Source: Candidatus Lernaella stagnicola
GTDB taxonomy: Bacteria > Lernaellota > Lernaellaia > Lernaellales > Lernaellaceae
Assembly (NCBI GenBank): GCA_030765525.1
Contig: JAVCCK010000005.1
Location: 1 to 64,000 of the forward strand
Reading direction: 5' to 3'
DNA length: 64,000 nt
The position numbers and the translations under genes were made by a program. Shown piece after piece: positions 50,991 to 60,292 of this stretch. The number at the start of each line of letters is the position of its first letter. Positions within the stretch are counted from its first letter, which is position 1. Below the pieces are notes generated by a model. It saw only the letters and a list, made by a program, of their open reading frames with translations, was not told where the DNA came from and did not search any database.

Positions 50991-51365
50991 TTGTCAGCAC
51001 CGGCGCCGAATAAAAATACAGGCCCGACCGAATCCGATGCGGAATTTGGCGGCGTCTTGCCGACCGTATTGCTCGCCATCGCGATTCTTGGCTTCATTAC
51101 CTTTGTCGATTACCTTCTGCGTTTGCTGACCGAGCCGCGTTTATCGGTTGTTATCTTCGCGGCCCTTTCCGGCGCGGTTCTTATTTTTTCGATGGCAATC
51201 TGGAAGCAGAAAAAAATTGGCGTTTACGGTTACGTGATTTCAATCTTAATAAGTTTCTCCTTAAAAGTGGCACTCGGGGAAGCAATTGGCTTTTCTTTAT
51301 GGGAGCCTTTGAGCCTCCCGGTGCTCGCGGCTATTTTGCGCGAGAGGTGGTCGAATATGACCTGA
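50991..51365 (+). CDS. Small membrane protein, function unknown
   Basis: The frame is open from 50952 to 51365. No ATG fits; TTG 50991 has GGCGGAAAG ten bases upstream and gives 124 residues, while TTG 50952 would overlap the FHA stop. Three hydrophobic segments are visible (GVLPTVLLAIAILGFITFVDYLL, LSVVIFAALSGAVLIFSMAIW, and a weaker VYGYVISILISFSLKVALG). It resembles the small membrane subunits of various transporters only in size. The coding evidence is moderate. Confidence 0.5.
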   Translation: MSAPAPNKNTGPTESDAEFGGVLPTVLLAIAILGFITFVDYLLRLLTEPRLSVVIFAALSGAVLIFSMAIWKQKKIGVYGYVISILISFSLKVALGEAIGFSLWEPLSLPVLAAILRERWSNMT

Positions 51366-51421
51366 TAATATTTTCTATGTACCCCTTTGACCCCAGAAAA
51401 TTATTAAGGTAAACATATAGT

Positions 51422-52258
51422 ATGCATCAAGATGCTCCAGCTAAGATTAATCTACGTCTTGAGATTGTCGGAAGACGAGCGGACGGATACCATCTGCTGC
51501 GGTCCATTATGGTACCGATTTCCCTGGCAGATCGTTTAAGCCTCCACCTTACAAAGACTCGAGATATCGAGTTTTCCTGCGACAGCCCCAACATTCCGAC
51601 CGACGGCACGAACTTGGTCGTGCGCGCGGCCAAGGCGTTGCAGCAGGCGGCCGGCGTGGATCTCGGAGCAAAGATACATTTAGAGAAGCGAATTCCGGCG
51701 TCCGCCGGGTTAGGTGGCGGTTCGTCGGATGCGGCAGCGACCCTGATGGGTTTGCGTCAGTTGTGGAAAGTGGAGATAGACGATGCGCGATTGTCGGCGT
51801 TGGCTTTGGAATTGGGCGCGGATGTGCCTTTTTTTCTGGCCGAGTCGGCGTGTCTCGCGGAGGGGGTCGGTGAGCGTTTGAATCCATATCATGTGAAAGC
51901 CGGCATCGCACTTGCGCTGGTGAAACCGGAGCGTGGATTGTCCACGCCGGAAGTTTACCGCGCGCTCAACTGGCCCTTGACACAAAAGGTGAAGCTAAAT
52001 AAGCTACCGCCTTCCATCGGGGACCAGGATGCGGCTTGTGCTTTGTTGCGCAACGACCTGGAAGACCCTGCGACGCGGCTTATGCCGCAAGTGTCTGAAT
52101 GCAAAGCTTTTTTGCGCGAGCAGGGAGCTGTCGGTGTGTTGATGACCGGCAGCGGTCCGACGGTCTTTGGCATTTACAACGAGCGCAAACAAGCGGAGCG
52201 TGCGTGTGAGGTTGCCAGGCAGCGAAACTGGTGGGCTTTTGCATGTGACACAGCGTAA
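51422..52258 (+). CDS. ispE: 4-diphosphocytidyl-2-C-methyl-D-erythritol kinase
   Basis: The 278-residue protein is a GHMP kinase: APAKINLRLEIVGRRADGYH is the IspE start, and PASAGLGGGSSDAAA (near residue 94) the ATP-binding glycine loop. MTGSGPTVFG is the third GHMP motif. IspE phosphorylates CDP-methylerythritol in the MEP isoprenoid pathway. The start ATG 51422 has no strong ribosome binding site. spoVG follows after 20 bp. Confidence 0.95.
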   Translation: MHQDAPAKINLRLEIVGRRADGYHLLRSIMVPISLADRLSLHLTKTRDIEFSCDSPNIPTDGTNLVVRAAKALQQAAGVDLGAKIHLEKRIPASAGLGGGSSDAAATLMGLRQLWKVEIDDARLSALALELGADVPFFLAESACLAEGVGERLNPYHVKAGIALALVKPERGLSTPEVYRALNWPLTQKVKLNKLPPSIGDQDAACALLRNDLEDPATRLMPQVSECKAFLREQGAVGVLMTGSGPTVFGIYNERKQAERACEVARQRNWWAFACDTA

Positions 52259-52278
52259 AAGAACGTCGGGAGGGCCCC

Positions 52279-52563
52279 ATGGAAGTCACGAATGTCCGCG
52301 TATTTCTCCGAGACGAAGATCGTCTCAAAGCCTTCGTAACCGTGACCTTCGACAACTGTTTCATCGTCCGCGACATGAAGATCATTCGAGGCCATAAGGG
52401 TCTGTTCGTGGCGATGCCCAGTAAGAAAAAGAAAGACGGCACGTTTGGAGAGGTCGCCCATCCGCTTAATGCAGAGATGCGGATGAAAATCGAGACCGCG
52501 GTGCTCGATGAGTACAATCGAGCGCTGGCGGAGGGCGATTACGCTGTCGGTGAGGAAGTGTAA
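52279..52563 (+). CDS. spoVG: SpoVG-family RNA/DNA-binding regulator
   Basis: The 94-residue protein begins MEVTNVRVF and contains FDNCFIVRDMKIIRGHKGLFVAMPS, the core of SpoVG proteins, followed by the HPLNAEMRMKIETAVLDEY helix. SpoVG homologues bind nucleic acid and modulate septation or virulence genes. ATG 52279 follows GGGAGGG. The position between ispE and prs is conserved in several deltaproteobacterial-grade and Gram-positive genomes. Confidence 0.93.
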   Translation: MEVTNVRVFLRDEDRLKAFVTVTFDNCFIVRDMKIIRGHKGLFVAMPSKKKKDGTFGEVAHPLNAEMRMKIETAVLDEYNRALAEGDYAVGEEV

Positions 52564-52685
52564 CCAAGCCGACGTTGGACCTCTGTCTTTCCTTTAAGAT
52601 CGGCCGAGAAACCGCCCGAACGTGACAGTTCCGACCGAAAGCACAGCGTTCCGCTAAAAGAAGCGCCGAAAGAAAAACCGATTGG

Positions 52686-52757
52686 TGGGGCGTGGGCTAA
52701 TGGTAAGCCACGGGTCTTTGGAACCCGGCATTGTAGGTTCGAGTCCTACCGCCCCAG
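52686..52757 (+). tRNA. tRNA-Gln (anticodon TTG)
   Basis: Acceptor TGGGGCG/CGCCCCA, anticodon stem CGGGT/ACCCG with loop CTTTGGA (anticodon TTG), T-arm GTAGG-TTCGAGT-CCTAC. The first base U and discriminator G are as in bacterial tRNA-Gln. CCA is not encoded. Confidence 0.95.
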
Positions 52758-52958
52758 TCAATAATGTGCGACGTTCGAACGCGCCCGACAGTTACGGTAG
52801 CATGACCGCACCGAGCGTGGTGGTTAAGGATATAGAAACAGTTATTTACATCTCGTGATTTTGCGGCATTCAAGGTGTCCCGTTTGCCATGACGGCGTAG
52901 TGGCTATCTGGCGGCGGGCGTTACGTGCGACACCCAATACGAAGGACCTTTTAGACCC
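52758..52958. other. Intergenic region before prs
   Basis: 200 bp with no gene. It should hold the prs promoter; no -35/-10 pair stands out clearly. Confidence 0.4.
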
Positions 52959-53990
52959 ATGAAAAAGGAAGCTCTTCTCGACTCTAGTTTGATTCGACTT
53001 TTCACGGGAACGGCGCACCCGCAGTTGGCCAGGGACATCGCCGCGCATTTGGCGGTGCCGGTCTCCCCGGCGACGATACGTCGATTTCGGGACGGCGAAA
53101 TCGAAGTGAAGATCGGCGTCAGTGTGCGCGGGATGGATGTGTATCTCGTGCAGTCCACCTGTCCCGACGTCAATCAAACCATCATGGAACTGTTGATCAT
53201 GATTGACGCGTGCAAGCGCGCCAGCGCCGAGCGAATTACGGCGATTGTGCCCTATTATGGGTACGCACGTCAGGACCGGAAGGTCGCGGCTCGTTCGCCG
53301 ATCACGGCGAAGCTGGTAGCGAACCTGCTCACGACCGCCGGCGCTGATCGAGTCGTGACGGTCGATTTACACGCCGGACAGATTCAGGGGTTCTTCGATG
53401 TGCCCGTGGATAATTTGTACGCGGCCGAAACGTTGATCACTGCATTCAACGCTTGTACCGATTGTACGGTGGATGACATCGTGGTGGTCAGCCCCGACGC
53501 GGGCGGCGTGCGGCGGGCGCGTTACCTGGCTCACATGCTGGATCGCGACAGCGACAAGGAAGCGAGTTTGGCGATCATCGACAAACGGCGGACACAGCCG
53601 GGTCATGTGGCGGAAGTCAACCTCGTGGGTAACGTCGAGGGCAAGACGGCGGTGTTGGTCGACGACATTGTCGACTCGGCCGGCACGTTGTCCAAGGCGG
53701 CGGACAAACTGCGCGAAGAAGGCGCAACGCAGGTATTCGCGTGCATCACGCATCCGATTCTCAGCCCGCCCGCGGTGGAAAACCTGATGAAGAAGAGCAC
53801 CGTGAATCCGAACGTGGATCGCATCGACGCGCTGATTGTCACCGACACGGTGCCGCTTCGCGAAGATGCGCGGGCATGCGGCAAAATAACGGTCGCGTCG
53901 GTCAGCGGTTTGCTGGCCCAGGCGATCATGAATGTACACTCGCGGGGCAGCGTATCGAGCTTGTTCCCCGATGTGGAATCTTACAGTTAA
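52959..53990 (+). CDS. prs: Ribose-phosphate pyrophosphokinase
   Basis: The 343-residue protein makes PRPP from ribose-5-phosphate and ATP. It has DLHAGQIQGFFDVPVDNLYA (the divalent metal and PRPP-synthase signature), SPDAGGVRRARYLA and the PRPP-binding loop VDDIVDSAGTL. The length is slightly above the usual 310-320. The gene lies between tRNA-Gln and rplY, as in many related genomes. GAAGGA upstream serves as ribosome binding site. Confidence 0.95.
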   Translation: MKKEALLDSSLIRLFTGTAHPQLARDIAAHLAVPVSPATIRRFRDGEIEVKIGVSVRGMDVYLVQSTCPDVNQTIMELLIMIDACKRASAERITAIVPYYGYARQDRKVAARSPITAKLVANLLTTAGADRVVTVDLHAGQIQGFFDVPVDNLYAAETLITAFNACTDCTVDDIVVVSPDAGGVRRARYLAHMLDRDSDKEASLAIIDKRRTQPGHVAEVNLVGNVEGKTAVLVDDIVDSAGTLSKAADKLREEGATQVFACITHPILSPPAVENLMKKSTVNPNVDRIDALIVTDTVPLREDARACGKITVASVSGLLAQAIMNVHSRGSVSSLFPDVESYS

Positions 53991-54085
53991 CAACGGGCGG
54001 CGGATGGCCGTCCGATTGATTTAATCGACTCCGGGAACCTGCGGACGCGACGCGCGCTGCGGAAACCGGCTGGAAGGAATGAATT

Positions 54086-54769
54086 ATGGACCAAGTTAAA
54101 TGGACAGTGGAAAGACGTGTCGACACGGGCAAAGGCGCTAATCGCAAGCTCCGTGCCGCCGGAAAAATCCCCGGCAACGTCTACGGGAAGGATTTGCCGA
54201 ACGAATCGATCACCGTCGACTATTCGTTGGTCGAGGACTTGATTCGGCGCGGCAATTGGAACCACGCCTTGATCAACCTTGACGGTGAGGGTCTTGAAGG
54301 GTTGAGCGGCAAGGTGTTCATCATCAAGGAAATGCAACGTCACCACCTCTCCGGTCGCGCCATGACCCTCGATCTGACCTCGGTGCGCTTGGACCGCAAG
54401 ATTACCGTCGACGTGCCGCTGGTCATTCACGGCGCCGAGGAAATCAAGAAGACCGGCGCTCTGCTGGATGTGCAGCATCGTTCGCTGGCCGTGCAATGCC
54501 TGCCGACGCAGATCCCCTCGGAGATCGAAGTCGACGCCAGTCATTTGGAACTCGGCCAAACGCTGCACTTGCGGAATATCACGTTACCCGAAGGCGTCGA
54601 AACCGAGCTGCCGGATGATTACCCGCTGTGCACCGCGCAAAGCACGCACGGCCTGGATCTGCCGGAAGAGACGGTCGCAGCCGAAGGTGAAGAAGCCGAA
54701 GGCGAAGAGGCCGAAGGTGAAGAAGCCGAAGGCGAAGAGGCCGCCGGCGATAAAAAATCGGAAGAATAG
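54086..54769 (+). CDS. rplY: Ribosomal protein bL25, general stress form
   Basis: The 227-residue protein has the N-terminal 5S-rRNA-binding L25 domain (RRVDTGKGANRKLRAAGKIP) and the C-terminal beta domain of the long CTC/TL5 form (LEVDASHLE-type, ITLPEGVE). It ends in repeated EGEEA units, an acidic disordered tail. The pth gene follows after 19 bp, the usual pairing. Confidence 0.93.
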   Translation: MDQVKWTVERRVDTGKGANRKLRAAGKIPGNVYGKDLPNESITVDYSLVEDLIRRGNWNHALINLDGEGLEGLSGKVFIIKEMQRHHLSGRAMTLDLTSVRLDRKITVDVPLVIHGAEEIKKTGALLDVQHRSLAVQCLPTQIPSEIEVDASHLELGQTLHLRNITLPEGVETELPDDYPLCTAQSTHGLDLPEETVAAEGEEAEGEEAEGEEAEGEEAAGDKKSEE

Positions 54770-54788
54770 GGAAAACAAGAGGCATGCC

Positions 54789-55361
54789 ATGAGAATCGTC
54801 TGCGGTCTCGGTAATCCCGGCGCGCGCTATCGCCACACCCGGCACAATGTCGGGTTCGAGATTTGCGCACGTCTTGCCGAACGCATGGGCGTCTCATTTT
54901 CCCAAACGAAGTTTTCTTCGGACATCGCACAGGGCCGCGTCGGTGACGGCGCGGTCCTTTTAATGAAGCCGCAGACGTACATGAACAAATCCGGGCGCGC
55001 GGTTGCGCCGGTCCTGAATTACTACAAGCTGAGCCCGGCCGATTTGCTCGTGATCCACGACGACGCCGATTTGGATCCCGGTAGGATTCTCATCAAAAAA
55101 GGTGGTGGAACGGCCGGACACAAAGGACTAAACTCCATACGCAACTTGCTAGGTAATTCCGACTTTGATCGCTTGCGGTATGGAGTGGGACGTCCAGACG
55201 ACGCACGGATGGACTTGTCCGACTACGTGTTGGCGCAAGTGTCCGAAGAAGAAAAGCGGTTTCACGAAACAAGGTTTGAAATCGCCGCCGACGCGGCTTG
55301 GCATTGGATTGTCGAAGGACCCGACGCGGCGATGAACGTATTCAACAGTATCAGCCAGTGA
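54789..55361 (+). CDS. pth: Peptidyl-tRNA hydrolase
   Basis: ATG 54789 (MRIVCGLGNPGARYRHTRHNVGF) gives 190 residues; upstream in-frame sequence lies inside rplY. The catalytic His is in RHNVGFE, and Asn10, MNKSGRAV and HDDADLDPGRI (Asp93-type) are all present, as is GGGTAGHKGLNSI. The enzyme releases peptides from stalled peptidyl-tRNA. Confidence 0.95.
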   Translation: MRIVCGLGNPGARYRHTRHNVGFEICARLAERMGVSFSQTKFSSDIAQGRVGDGAVLLMKPQTYMNKSGRAVAPVLNYYKLSPADLLVIHDDADLDPGRILIKKGGGTAGHKGLNSIRNLLGNSDFDRLRYGVGRPDDARMDLSDYVLAQVSEEEKRFHETRFEIAADAAWHWIVEGPDAAMNVFNSISQ

Positions 55362-55414
55362 AACGGCGCCGAGGTACGGCGTCAGACTACGCTAGGTAAA
55401 GGAGGAGCCACGTT

Positions 55415-57481
55415 ATGTACAATTGGGACTTTCTACCCGACTTATTGGCCTTCTTTGCTCCCCTCTTGGGAGTATACGGCCTCTACTACTCGTGGACGGT
55501 GTATCAGCGCATTCAAGCCGCTGATCCCGGCGACGAGAAAATGACCGCCTTGGCGGAAAAAATCCACGCCGGTGCGATGGTTTTCCTGAAACGGGAATAC
55601 CGCATTTTGGCGATCTTCATCGCCGTCGTATTCGTCCTGCTGTGGTTGTTTATGGAATACCACTGGACGGCCGTCGCCTTCTTGTGCGGCGCCGGTGCCT
55701 CGATGGCGGCCGGTTGGTTCGGCATGGCCGCGGCGACCAGCGCCAACGTGCGCACCAGTTGGGCAGCGGCGACAAAGGGGCAAGGCGAGGCCTTGGCCAT
55801 GGCGTTTGCCGGCGGCAACGTAATGGGTATGGCGATCGCGGCCCTGGGCTTGATCGGCCTGGGTCTGTTCTTCCTCTATCCGGTATTCGCTGCTGACGTA
55901 CCGGCCACGTTCACAAAATTCGCCAGCATCATCAGCGGTTTCGCGATGGGCGCCAGTTCGATCGCGCTGTTTGCTCGTGTGGGTGGCGGCATCTTCACAA
56001 AAGCAGCCGATGTCGGCGCCGACCTAGTCGGCAAATTGGAAGCCGGAATTCCTGAAGACGATCCGCGCAACCCCGCTGTCATCGCCGACAACGTGGGCGA
56101 TAACGTCGGCGACGTGGCCGGCATGGGCGCCGACTTGTTCGAGTCCTACGTCGGGTCGATCGTCGGTACCGTCGCCATCGCAGCGTCGATGGATATCAGT
56201 GCCAAAGGCACGCAGTTGGCCGAACACGTACGGCTCAACTTCATCGCCTTCCCGCTCTTCCTTATCATGTTCGGACTTCTCGCGTCGAAGTACGGCTCGT
56301 CGCAGATTGAGAAGCTGAAGGACCAGGATCCGTCGGCAGCGTTGAACAAGGCTACCTGGTACGCAGGCGGCGTGTTCATCGTAGCTTCCTTCGTGTTGGC
56401 GATGGTTTTCTTCGGCGGCACCGGCTGGGCGTGGGGCGCCTTCCTGGCAACGGTCTTCGGCCTGCTCGCCGGTGTGGCGATCGGCCTGCTTACCGAGTAC
56501 TACACTTCCAGCAAGCCGATTGTGAAAATCGCCGAAGCCGCCCAAACAGGTGCCGCGACGACGATCATCCACGGCTTCGCCACCGGCATGGAATCGACTG
56601 CGGCGCCGGTGTTCGTCATCGCGTTGGCAATCGGCATCTCCCACTACTTCGCAGGCCTGTACGGCATTGGCCTCGCGGCGGTGGCGATGCTGGCCACGAT
56701 CGGCGTGACGATGTCGGTTGATGCGTACGGTCCGGTAGCCGATAACGCCGGCGGCATCACTGAAATGGCCGGCCTGGGCGACGACGTGCGCAAGATCACC
56801 GACCGCTTGGATTCGCTGGGCAACACGACCGCCGCGATCGGCAAAGGCTTTGCGATCGGCTCGGCGGCCTTGACCGCGATTACGCTGTTCGCCGCCTTCA
56901 TGACGGTGACGAAACTGGATCCGGTGGCTCTGTCGTTGAGCAACAACCTGGTTATCGTGGGCATGTTCCTTGGCGGCATCATGCCGTTCTTGCTGGCCGC
57001 AATGACGATGCGGGCTGTGGGCCGCACCGCGGGCCAGATGGTCGAAGAAGTACGGCGGCAGTTCCGTGAAATCCCCGGCATTATGGAAGGCACCGGCGAA
57101 CCTGATTCGGAAACCTGTGTAGCCATCGCCACCGACGGCGCGTTGAAGGAAATGGTCCTGCCGGGTATCGCGGCGGTGATCGCTCCGATCCTCGTCGGCT
57201 TCATTGTCGGTCCGGAAGCGCTAGGTGGTTTCTTGGCCGGCGCGTTGGTCTGCGGCGTGTTCATGGCGCTGATGATGGCCAATGCCGGTGGCGCGTGGGA
57301 TAACGCCAAGAAGTACATCGAAGAAGGTAACTTCGGCGGCAAGGGCTCCGACGCGCACAAAGCGGCGGTCGTGGGCGACACGGTCGGCGATCCCTTCAAA
57401 GACACCAGCGGCCCGGCCATGAACATTCTCATCAAGCTGATGAGTGTTGTAAGCCTGGTGATCGCACCGTTACTCGTGTAA
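55415..57481 (+). CDS. hppA: Membrane-bound ion-pumping pyrophosphatase (K+-dependent class)
   Basis: The 688-residue polytopic protein hydrolyses PPi to pump H+ or Na+. The substrate site [13 protein letters not shown] and the paired [17 protein letters not shown] motif are intact. Near residue 470 the sequence reads [10 protein letters not shown]; Ala and Gly at these positions define the K+-dependent subclass, whereas K+-independent pumps have Lys and Thr. Whether H+ or Na+ is pumped cannot be read with certainty. ATG 55415 follows AAAGGAGGAG. Confidence 0.94.
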   Translation: MYNWDFLPDLLAFFAPLLGVYGLYYSWTVYQRIQAADPGDEKMTALAEKIHAGAMVFLKREYRILAIFIAVVFVLLWLFMEYHWTAVAFLCGAGASMAAGWFGMAAATSANVRTSWAAATKGQGEALAMAFAGGNVMGMAIAALGLIGLGLFFLYPVFAADVPATFTKFASIISGFAMGASSIALFARVGGGIFTKAADVGADLVGKLEAGIPEDDPRNPAVIADNVGDNVGDVAGMGADLFESYVGSIVGTVAIAASMDISAKGTQLAEHVRLNFIAFPLFLIMFGLLASKYGSSQIEKLKDQDPSAALNKATWYAGGVFIVASFVLAMVFFGGTGWAWGAFLATVFGLLAGVAIGLLTEYYTSSKPIVKIAEAAQTGAATTIIHGFATGMESTAAPVFVIALAIGISHYFAGLYGIGLAAVAMLATIGVTMSVDAYGPVADNAGGITEMAGLGDDVRKITDRLDSLGNTTAAIGKGFAIGSAALTAITLFAAFMTVTKLDPVALSLSNNLVIVGMFLGGIMPFLLAAMTMRAVGRTAGQMVEEVRRQFREIPGIMEGTGEPDSETCVAIATDGALKEMVLPGIAAVIAPILVGFIVGPEALGGFLAGALVCGVFMALMMANAGGAWDNAKKYIEEGNFGGKGSDAHKAAVVGDTVGDPFKDTSGPAMNILIKLMSVVSLVIAPLLV

Positions 57482-57499
57482 TCAACGATATACAAAACG

Positions 57500-57531
57500 C
57501 AAAGGCGGCCCTTCGGGGTCGCCTTTTTTTT
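57500..57531 (+). terminator. Rho-independent terminator after hppA
   Basis: AAAGGCGGCCC pairs with GGGTCGCCTTT around TTCG, then a run of T. Confidence 0.88.
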
Positions 57532-57739
57532 GGCCTTGAGCTTCGGCGGCCCGGGCCGCGCGGTTGCTGCTTGGTATTTGTTTGAAAAAGACCGGGACCG
57601 GCCTTGCAAAGGCAGAAGAGGTTGTGTATGTTTCCGCCCTCTTGGTTTTGGTTTTTACAGAGCCAAAGCGTAGTCGATGTCTCCTTGCTCCAGGCTGCGT
57701 TTGTAATGCTTGGGGCCGCAGTGGCCGAAAGGAGGACCG

Positions 57740-58525
57740 ATGCTGCGAAAATATGAGACCCTCTATATTCTGAAACACGATAGCGCTCCGGAAAAAACCG
57801 ACGCCGCGCGCGCCAAATTCTGTGACATCATCACGGAAAATGGCGGGTTTGTGGTGAAGGAAGACGTCTGGGGTAAAAAGAAGCTCGCATTCGAGGTCAA
57901 GAAGTGCAGTAAGGGCGTCTACGTTCTACTGACTTTTGTCGCCGAGCCGACCTTGATCGCCGAATTGGAGCGTAACCTCAAAATCCACGCCGAAGTCATC
58001 CGTTTCTTGACCGTCAAGATCGCCGATAAGATCGACGTTGAGACCGAGCGGAGTGAGCAGGAGCGTTGGATGGCCGATGTCGCCAAACGGGAAGCCGAGC
58101 GTCTCGCCAGGGCCGAAGCCGAAGAAGCCGCGGCCACTGCGAGTGCCGAGAAACCTGTGTCTGAGGACAAACCTGTGTCTGAGGACAAACCTGTGTCTGA
58201 GGACGAACCTGTGTCTGAGGACAAGCCTGTGCCTGAGGACAAACCTGTCTCTGAGGACAAGCCTGTGCCTGAGGACGAACCTGTCTCTGAGGACAAGCCT
58301 GTGCCTGAGGACGAACCTGTGTCTGAGGACAAACCTGTGTCTGAGGACGACGACGATGACAAAGACGACGACGACAAAGATGACGATGATGATGACGACG
58401 ATGATGACAAAGACGACGACGATGATAAAGACGATGACGATGATAAAGACGACGATGACGACGACGATGATGATGACGACACCGAGGTAACGAAGTCGGA
58501 AGACAAAAAAGAAACCGACGATTAA
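57740..58525 (+). CDS. rpsF: Ribosomal protein bS6 with long acidic repeat tail
   Basis: ATG 57740 follows AAAGGAGG. Residues 1-100 are S6 (MLRKYETLYILKHD; GKKKLAFEVKK; ERNLKIHAEVIRFLTVKI). A helical Glu/Ala linker leads to eleven 18-base units coding PVSED-type hexads (residues 138-203, 58151-58348), then an Asp/Lys tail (residues 204-261) with long Asp runs. Total 261 residues against the usual 95-135. The tail is encoded by the gene, unlike the Glu tail added to E. coli S6 by RimK. First gene of the rpsF-ssb-rpsR-rplI cluster. Confidence 0.94.
   Translation: MLRKYETLYILKHDSAPEKTDAARAKFCDIITENGGFVVKEDVWGKKKLAFEVKKCSKGVYVLLTFVAEPTLIAELERNLKIHAEVIRFLTVKIADKIDVETERSEQERWMADVAKREAERLARAEAEEAAATASAEKPVSEDKPVSEDKPVSEDEPVSEDKPVPEDKPVSEDKPVPEDEPVSEDKPVPEDEPVSEDKPVSEDDDDDKDDDDKDDDDDDDDDDKDDDDDKDDDDDKDDDDDDDDDDDTEVTKSEDKKETDD
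58151..58348 (+). repeat. 18-bp tandem repeat within rpsF (11 units)
   Basis: Unit AAACCTGTGTCTGAGGAC with single-base variants (GTGCCT or GTCTCT; GAACCT) is repeated 11 times in frame. Not a CRISPR: no unique spacers. Confidence 0.95.
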
Positions 58526-58540
58526 TAAAGGAAGTGTGTC

Positions 58541-58963
58541 GTGGCCAGTTTTAATCGCGTCATTTTGATGGGTAACTTAACCCGCGATCCGGAAATTCGT
58601 TATACCGGCGGCGGTACGGCGGTCGTAAAGATTGCGTTGGCCGTAAACCGTCGGGTCAAAAAGGGTGACACCTGGGAAGACGAGGCCCACTTCTTCGACG
58701 CCGTGATGTTCGGCAACCGCGCTGAAGCACTGTCGAAATATGTGGGCAAAGGCGACCCTTTGCTCATCGAGGGCGAGTTGGTCCAGAACCGCTGGGAAAA
58801 CCAACAGGGTGAGAAGCGCAGCAAGGTTGAAGTGCGGATTTCGGACTTCTCCTTCGTCAGCTCCCGCGGTGAAGGGGGTTCCCGGCGCTCGAGTGAACCC
58901 TCACGCAGCGCCAATGTCGACGATGCGCCACCCTCGTTTGAAGATGACGATATTCCGTTTTAA
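58541..58963 (+). CDS. ssb: Single-stranded DNA-binding protein
   Basis: The start is GTG 58541 behind AAAGGAAG. The 140-residue protein has an OB fold (SFNRVILMGNLTRDPEIRYT; FGNRAEALSKYV; GELVQNRWENQQGEK) and the acidic tip FEDDDIPF that docks replication partners. It is part of the rpsF-ssb-rpsR cluster. Confidence 0.95.
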   Translation: MASFNRVILMGNLTRDPEIRYTGGGTAVVKIALAVNRRVKKGDTWEDEAHFFDAVMFGNRAEALSKYVGKGDPLLIEGELVQNRWENQQGEKRSKVEVRISDFSFVSSRGEGGSRRSSEPSRSANVDDAPPSFEDDDIPF

Positions 58964-59006
58964 GTGACATCAAACGCGGCCCTTTGCGGCCAGTGGAGGA
59001 AATACG

Positions 59007-59246
59007 ATGATTCGTGGTCGGAAACGTGGATTCGGTCGACGTCGGGTGTGCCAGTTTTGCGCCGACCCGACTATTGTGATTGACTATAAAGACCCGAAAA
59101 TGCTCTCGCGCTTTATAACGGAGCGCGGCAAGATTATTCCGCGTCGCATCACGGGAGTTTGTGCCAAGCACCAACGCAAGCTTACGATGGCGATCAAGCA
59201 AAGCCGTCACATCGCGTTGATGCCGTACACTAGTTCGACGGTGTAG
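59007..59246 (+). CDS. rpsR: Ribosomal protein bS18
   Basis: The 79-residue protein begins [20 protein letters not shown] and holds [25 protein letters not shown], the S18 core that binds S6. A CxxC plus a third Cys suggests the zinc-carrying paralogue. ATG 59007 follows GGAGG. Confidence 0.95.
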   Translation: MIRGRKRGFGRRRVCQFCADPTIVIDYKDPKMLSRFITERGKIIPRRITGVCAKHQRKLTMAIKQSRHIALMPYTSSTV

Positions 59247-59274
59247 GCGGGGTTACGCACGGGGGGCGCGGACC

Positions 59275-60270
59275 GTGGGGACAACGGAGTTGCTCGCGTT
59301 TTTGATCGGCAATTTTCTTTTTGCCGGTCTGCTGGTGACTCCGGTGGTCGTCGTAAGTGTGGCGCGTCGCGCGGGGTTCAGGCGCAGCCTGATTCTCGCG
59401 GCCGGTTTGGGAGTATTCGTCGGCCTATTGGCGGCGATTGTGCCGGACGCAAGTTGGACGACTGTGGCTGGCGCCGGGTTGGCAATCGGCGTAGGAATCG
59501 CCGGACTCGGCATTGTTCTTTGGCATTACGGTAGCAAATCCATCGCGGTGGATCGCTTGTTCATCGGAGCGGCAGCGTTCGCTTTCTTGGGCACGGTGGG
59601 ACAGTACTTGGCCCTGCAGGTGCTCTCCGGGCACAGCTTGGTGGACGTCGGTTTCACCTGGCTGATTCAGCTCCGGCTCTCCTTCGATCAATACATCGTG
59701 ATGTTGAGTTCGCAGATCAGCGGCGAGCAACTGGCCGATCTCAATGCTCTCAAGGCTCAGAAACATCTGTTGGTGTGGACGATCTTTCGGGTATTGCCTT
59801 CCATGGCAACCTTTGCCATCGTGGGTTTGGTGTTGGTCAACGTGCTGTTGGCGCGGCGGATTTTGCCGGCGTTACGAGATGCGGAGTTTAACCGCTGGCG
59901 CGTTCCGGATATCGCCGTCTGGGCGGTACTTTTACCGGCACTTGGTTTGCTGCCATACTTGATCCTGCCCATGGTAGGTCGTGATACGGATGCAGTGGCG
60001 CCATTGTTCTACGTCTGTTTGAACTTGGTGCTCATCTCGCTGGTCCCGTACGTTTTGCAGGGACTGGGTGTGATGTCGTTTTTCATGAAGCGGTGGCGTT
60101 TCCCGCGCTTGTTGCGGGGGTTGACCTACTTCATGGTCTTGACCCAAGGTTTGCCGGCAGTCGTGCCGGTCCTGGGATTGATGGAATTTTGGACCGACTG
60201 GCGGGGCCGGTCGGTGGCGCGCGACGCCGCGCAGCGGGATCAAGACGAAAAGGAAAACAACGGGACTTAG
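59275..60270 (+). CDS. DUF2232 membrane protein (YybS-like)
   Basis: Start is GTG 59275 with GGGGGGCG upstream. The 331-residue protein has about eight membrane spans and the DUF2232 pattern, including VGLVLVNVLLARR and RWRVPD followed by a late GLGVMSFFMKRWR segment. Proteins of this family lie between rpsR and rplI in many deltaproteobacterial and Firmicutes genomes; their function is unknown. Confidence 0.85.
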   Translation: MGTTELLAFLIGNFLFAGLLVTPVVVVSVARRAGFRRSLILAAGLGVFVGLLAAIVPDASWTTVAGAGLAIGVGIAGLGIVLWHYGSKSIAVDRLFIGAAAFAFLGTVGQYLALQVLSGHSLVDVGFTWLIQLRLSFDQYIVMLSSQISGEQLADLNALKAQKHLLVWTIFRVLPSMATFAIVGLVLVNVLLARRILPALRDAEFNRWRVPDIAVWAVLLPALGLLPYLILPMVGRDTDAVAPLFYVCLNLVLISLVPYVLQGLGVMSFFMKRWRFPRLLRGLTYFMVLTQGLPAVVPVLGLMEFWTDWRGRSVARDAAQRDQDEKENNGT

Positions 60271-60292
60271 CTTCGGATACGGAGGCAATACG

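Noticed and set aside
50952-51365. TctB-type transporter subunit
   Set aside because: Only the number of membrane spans fits; no TctA/TctC partner gene is nearby.
58151-58348. CRISPR-like periodic repeat
   Set aside because: The 18-bp units are contiguous and in frame within rpsF, without spacers; the 27-bp units near 48281-48412 are likewise coding.
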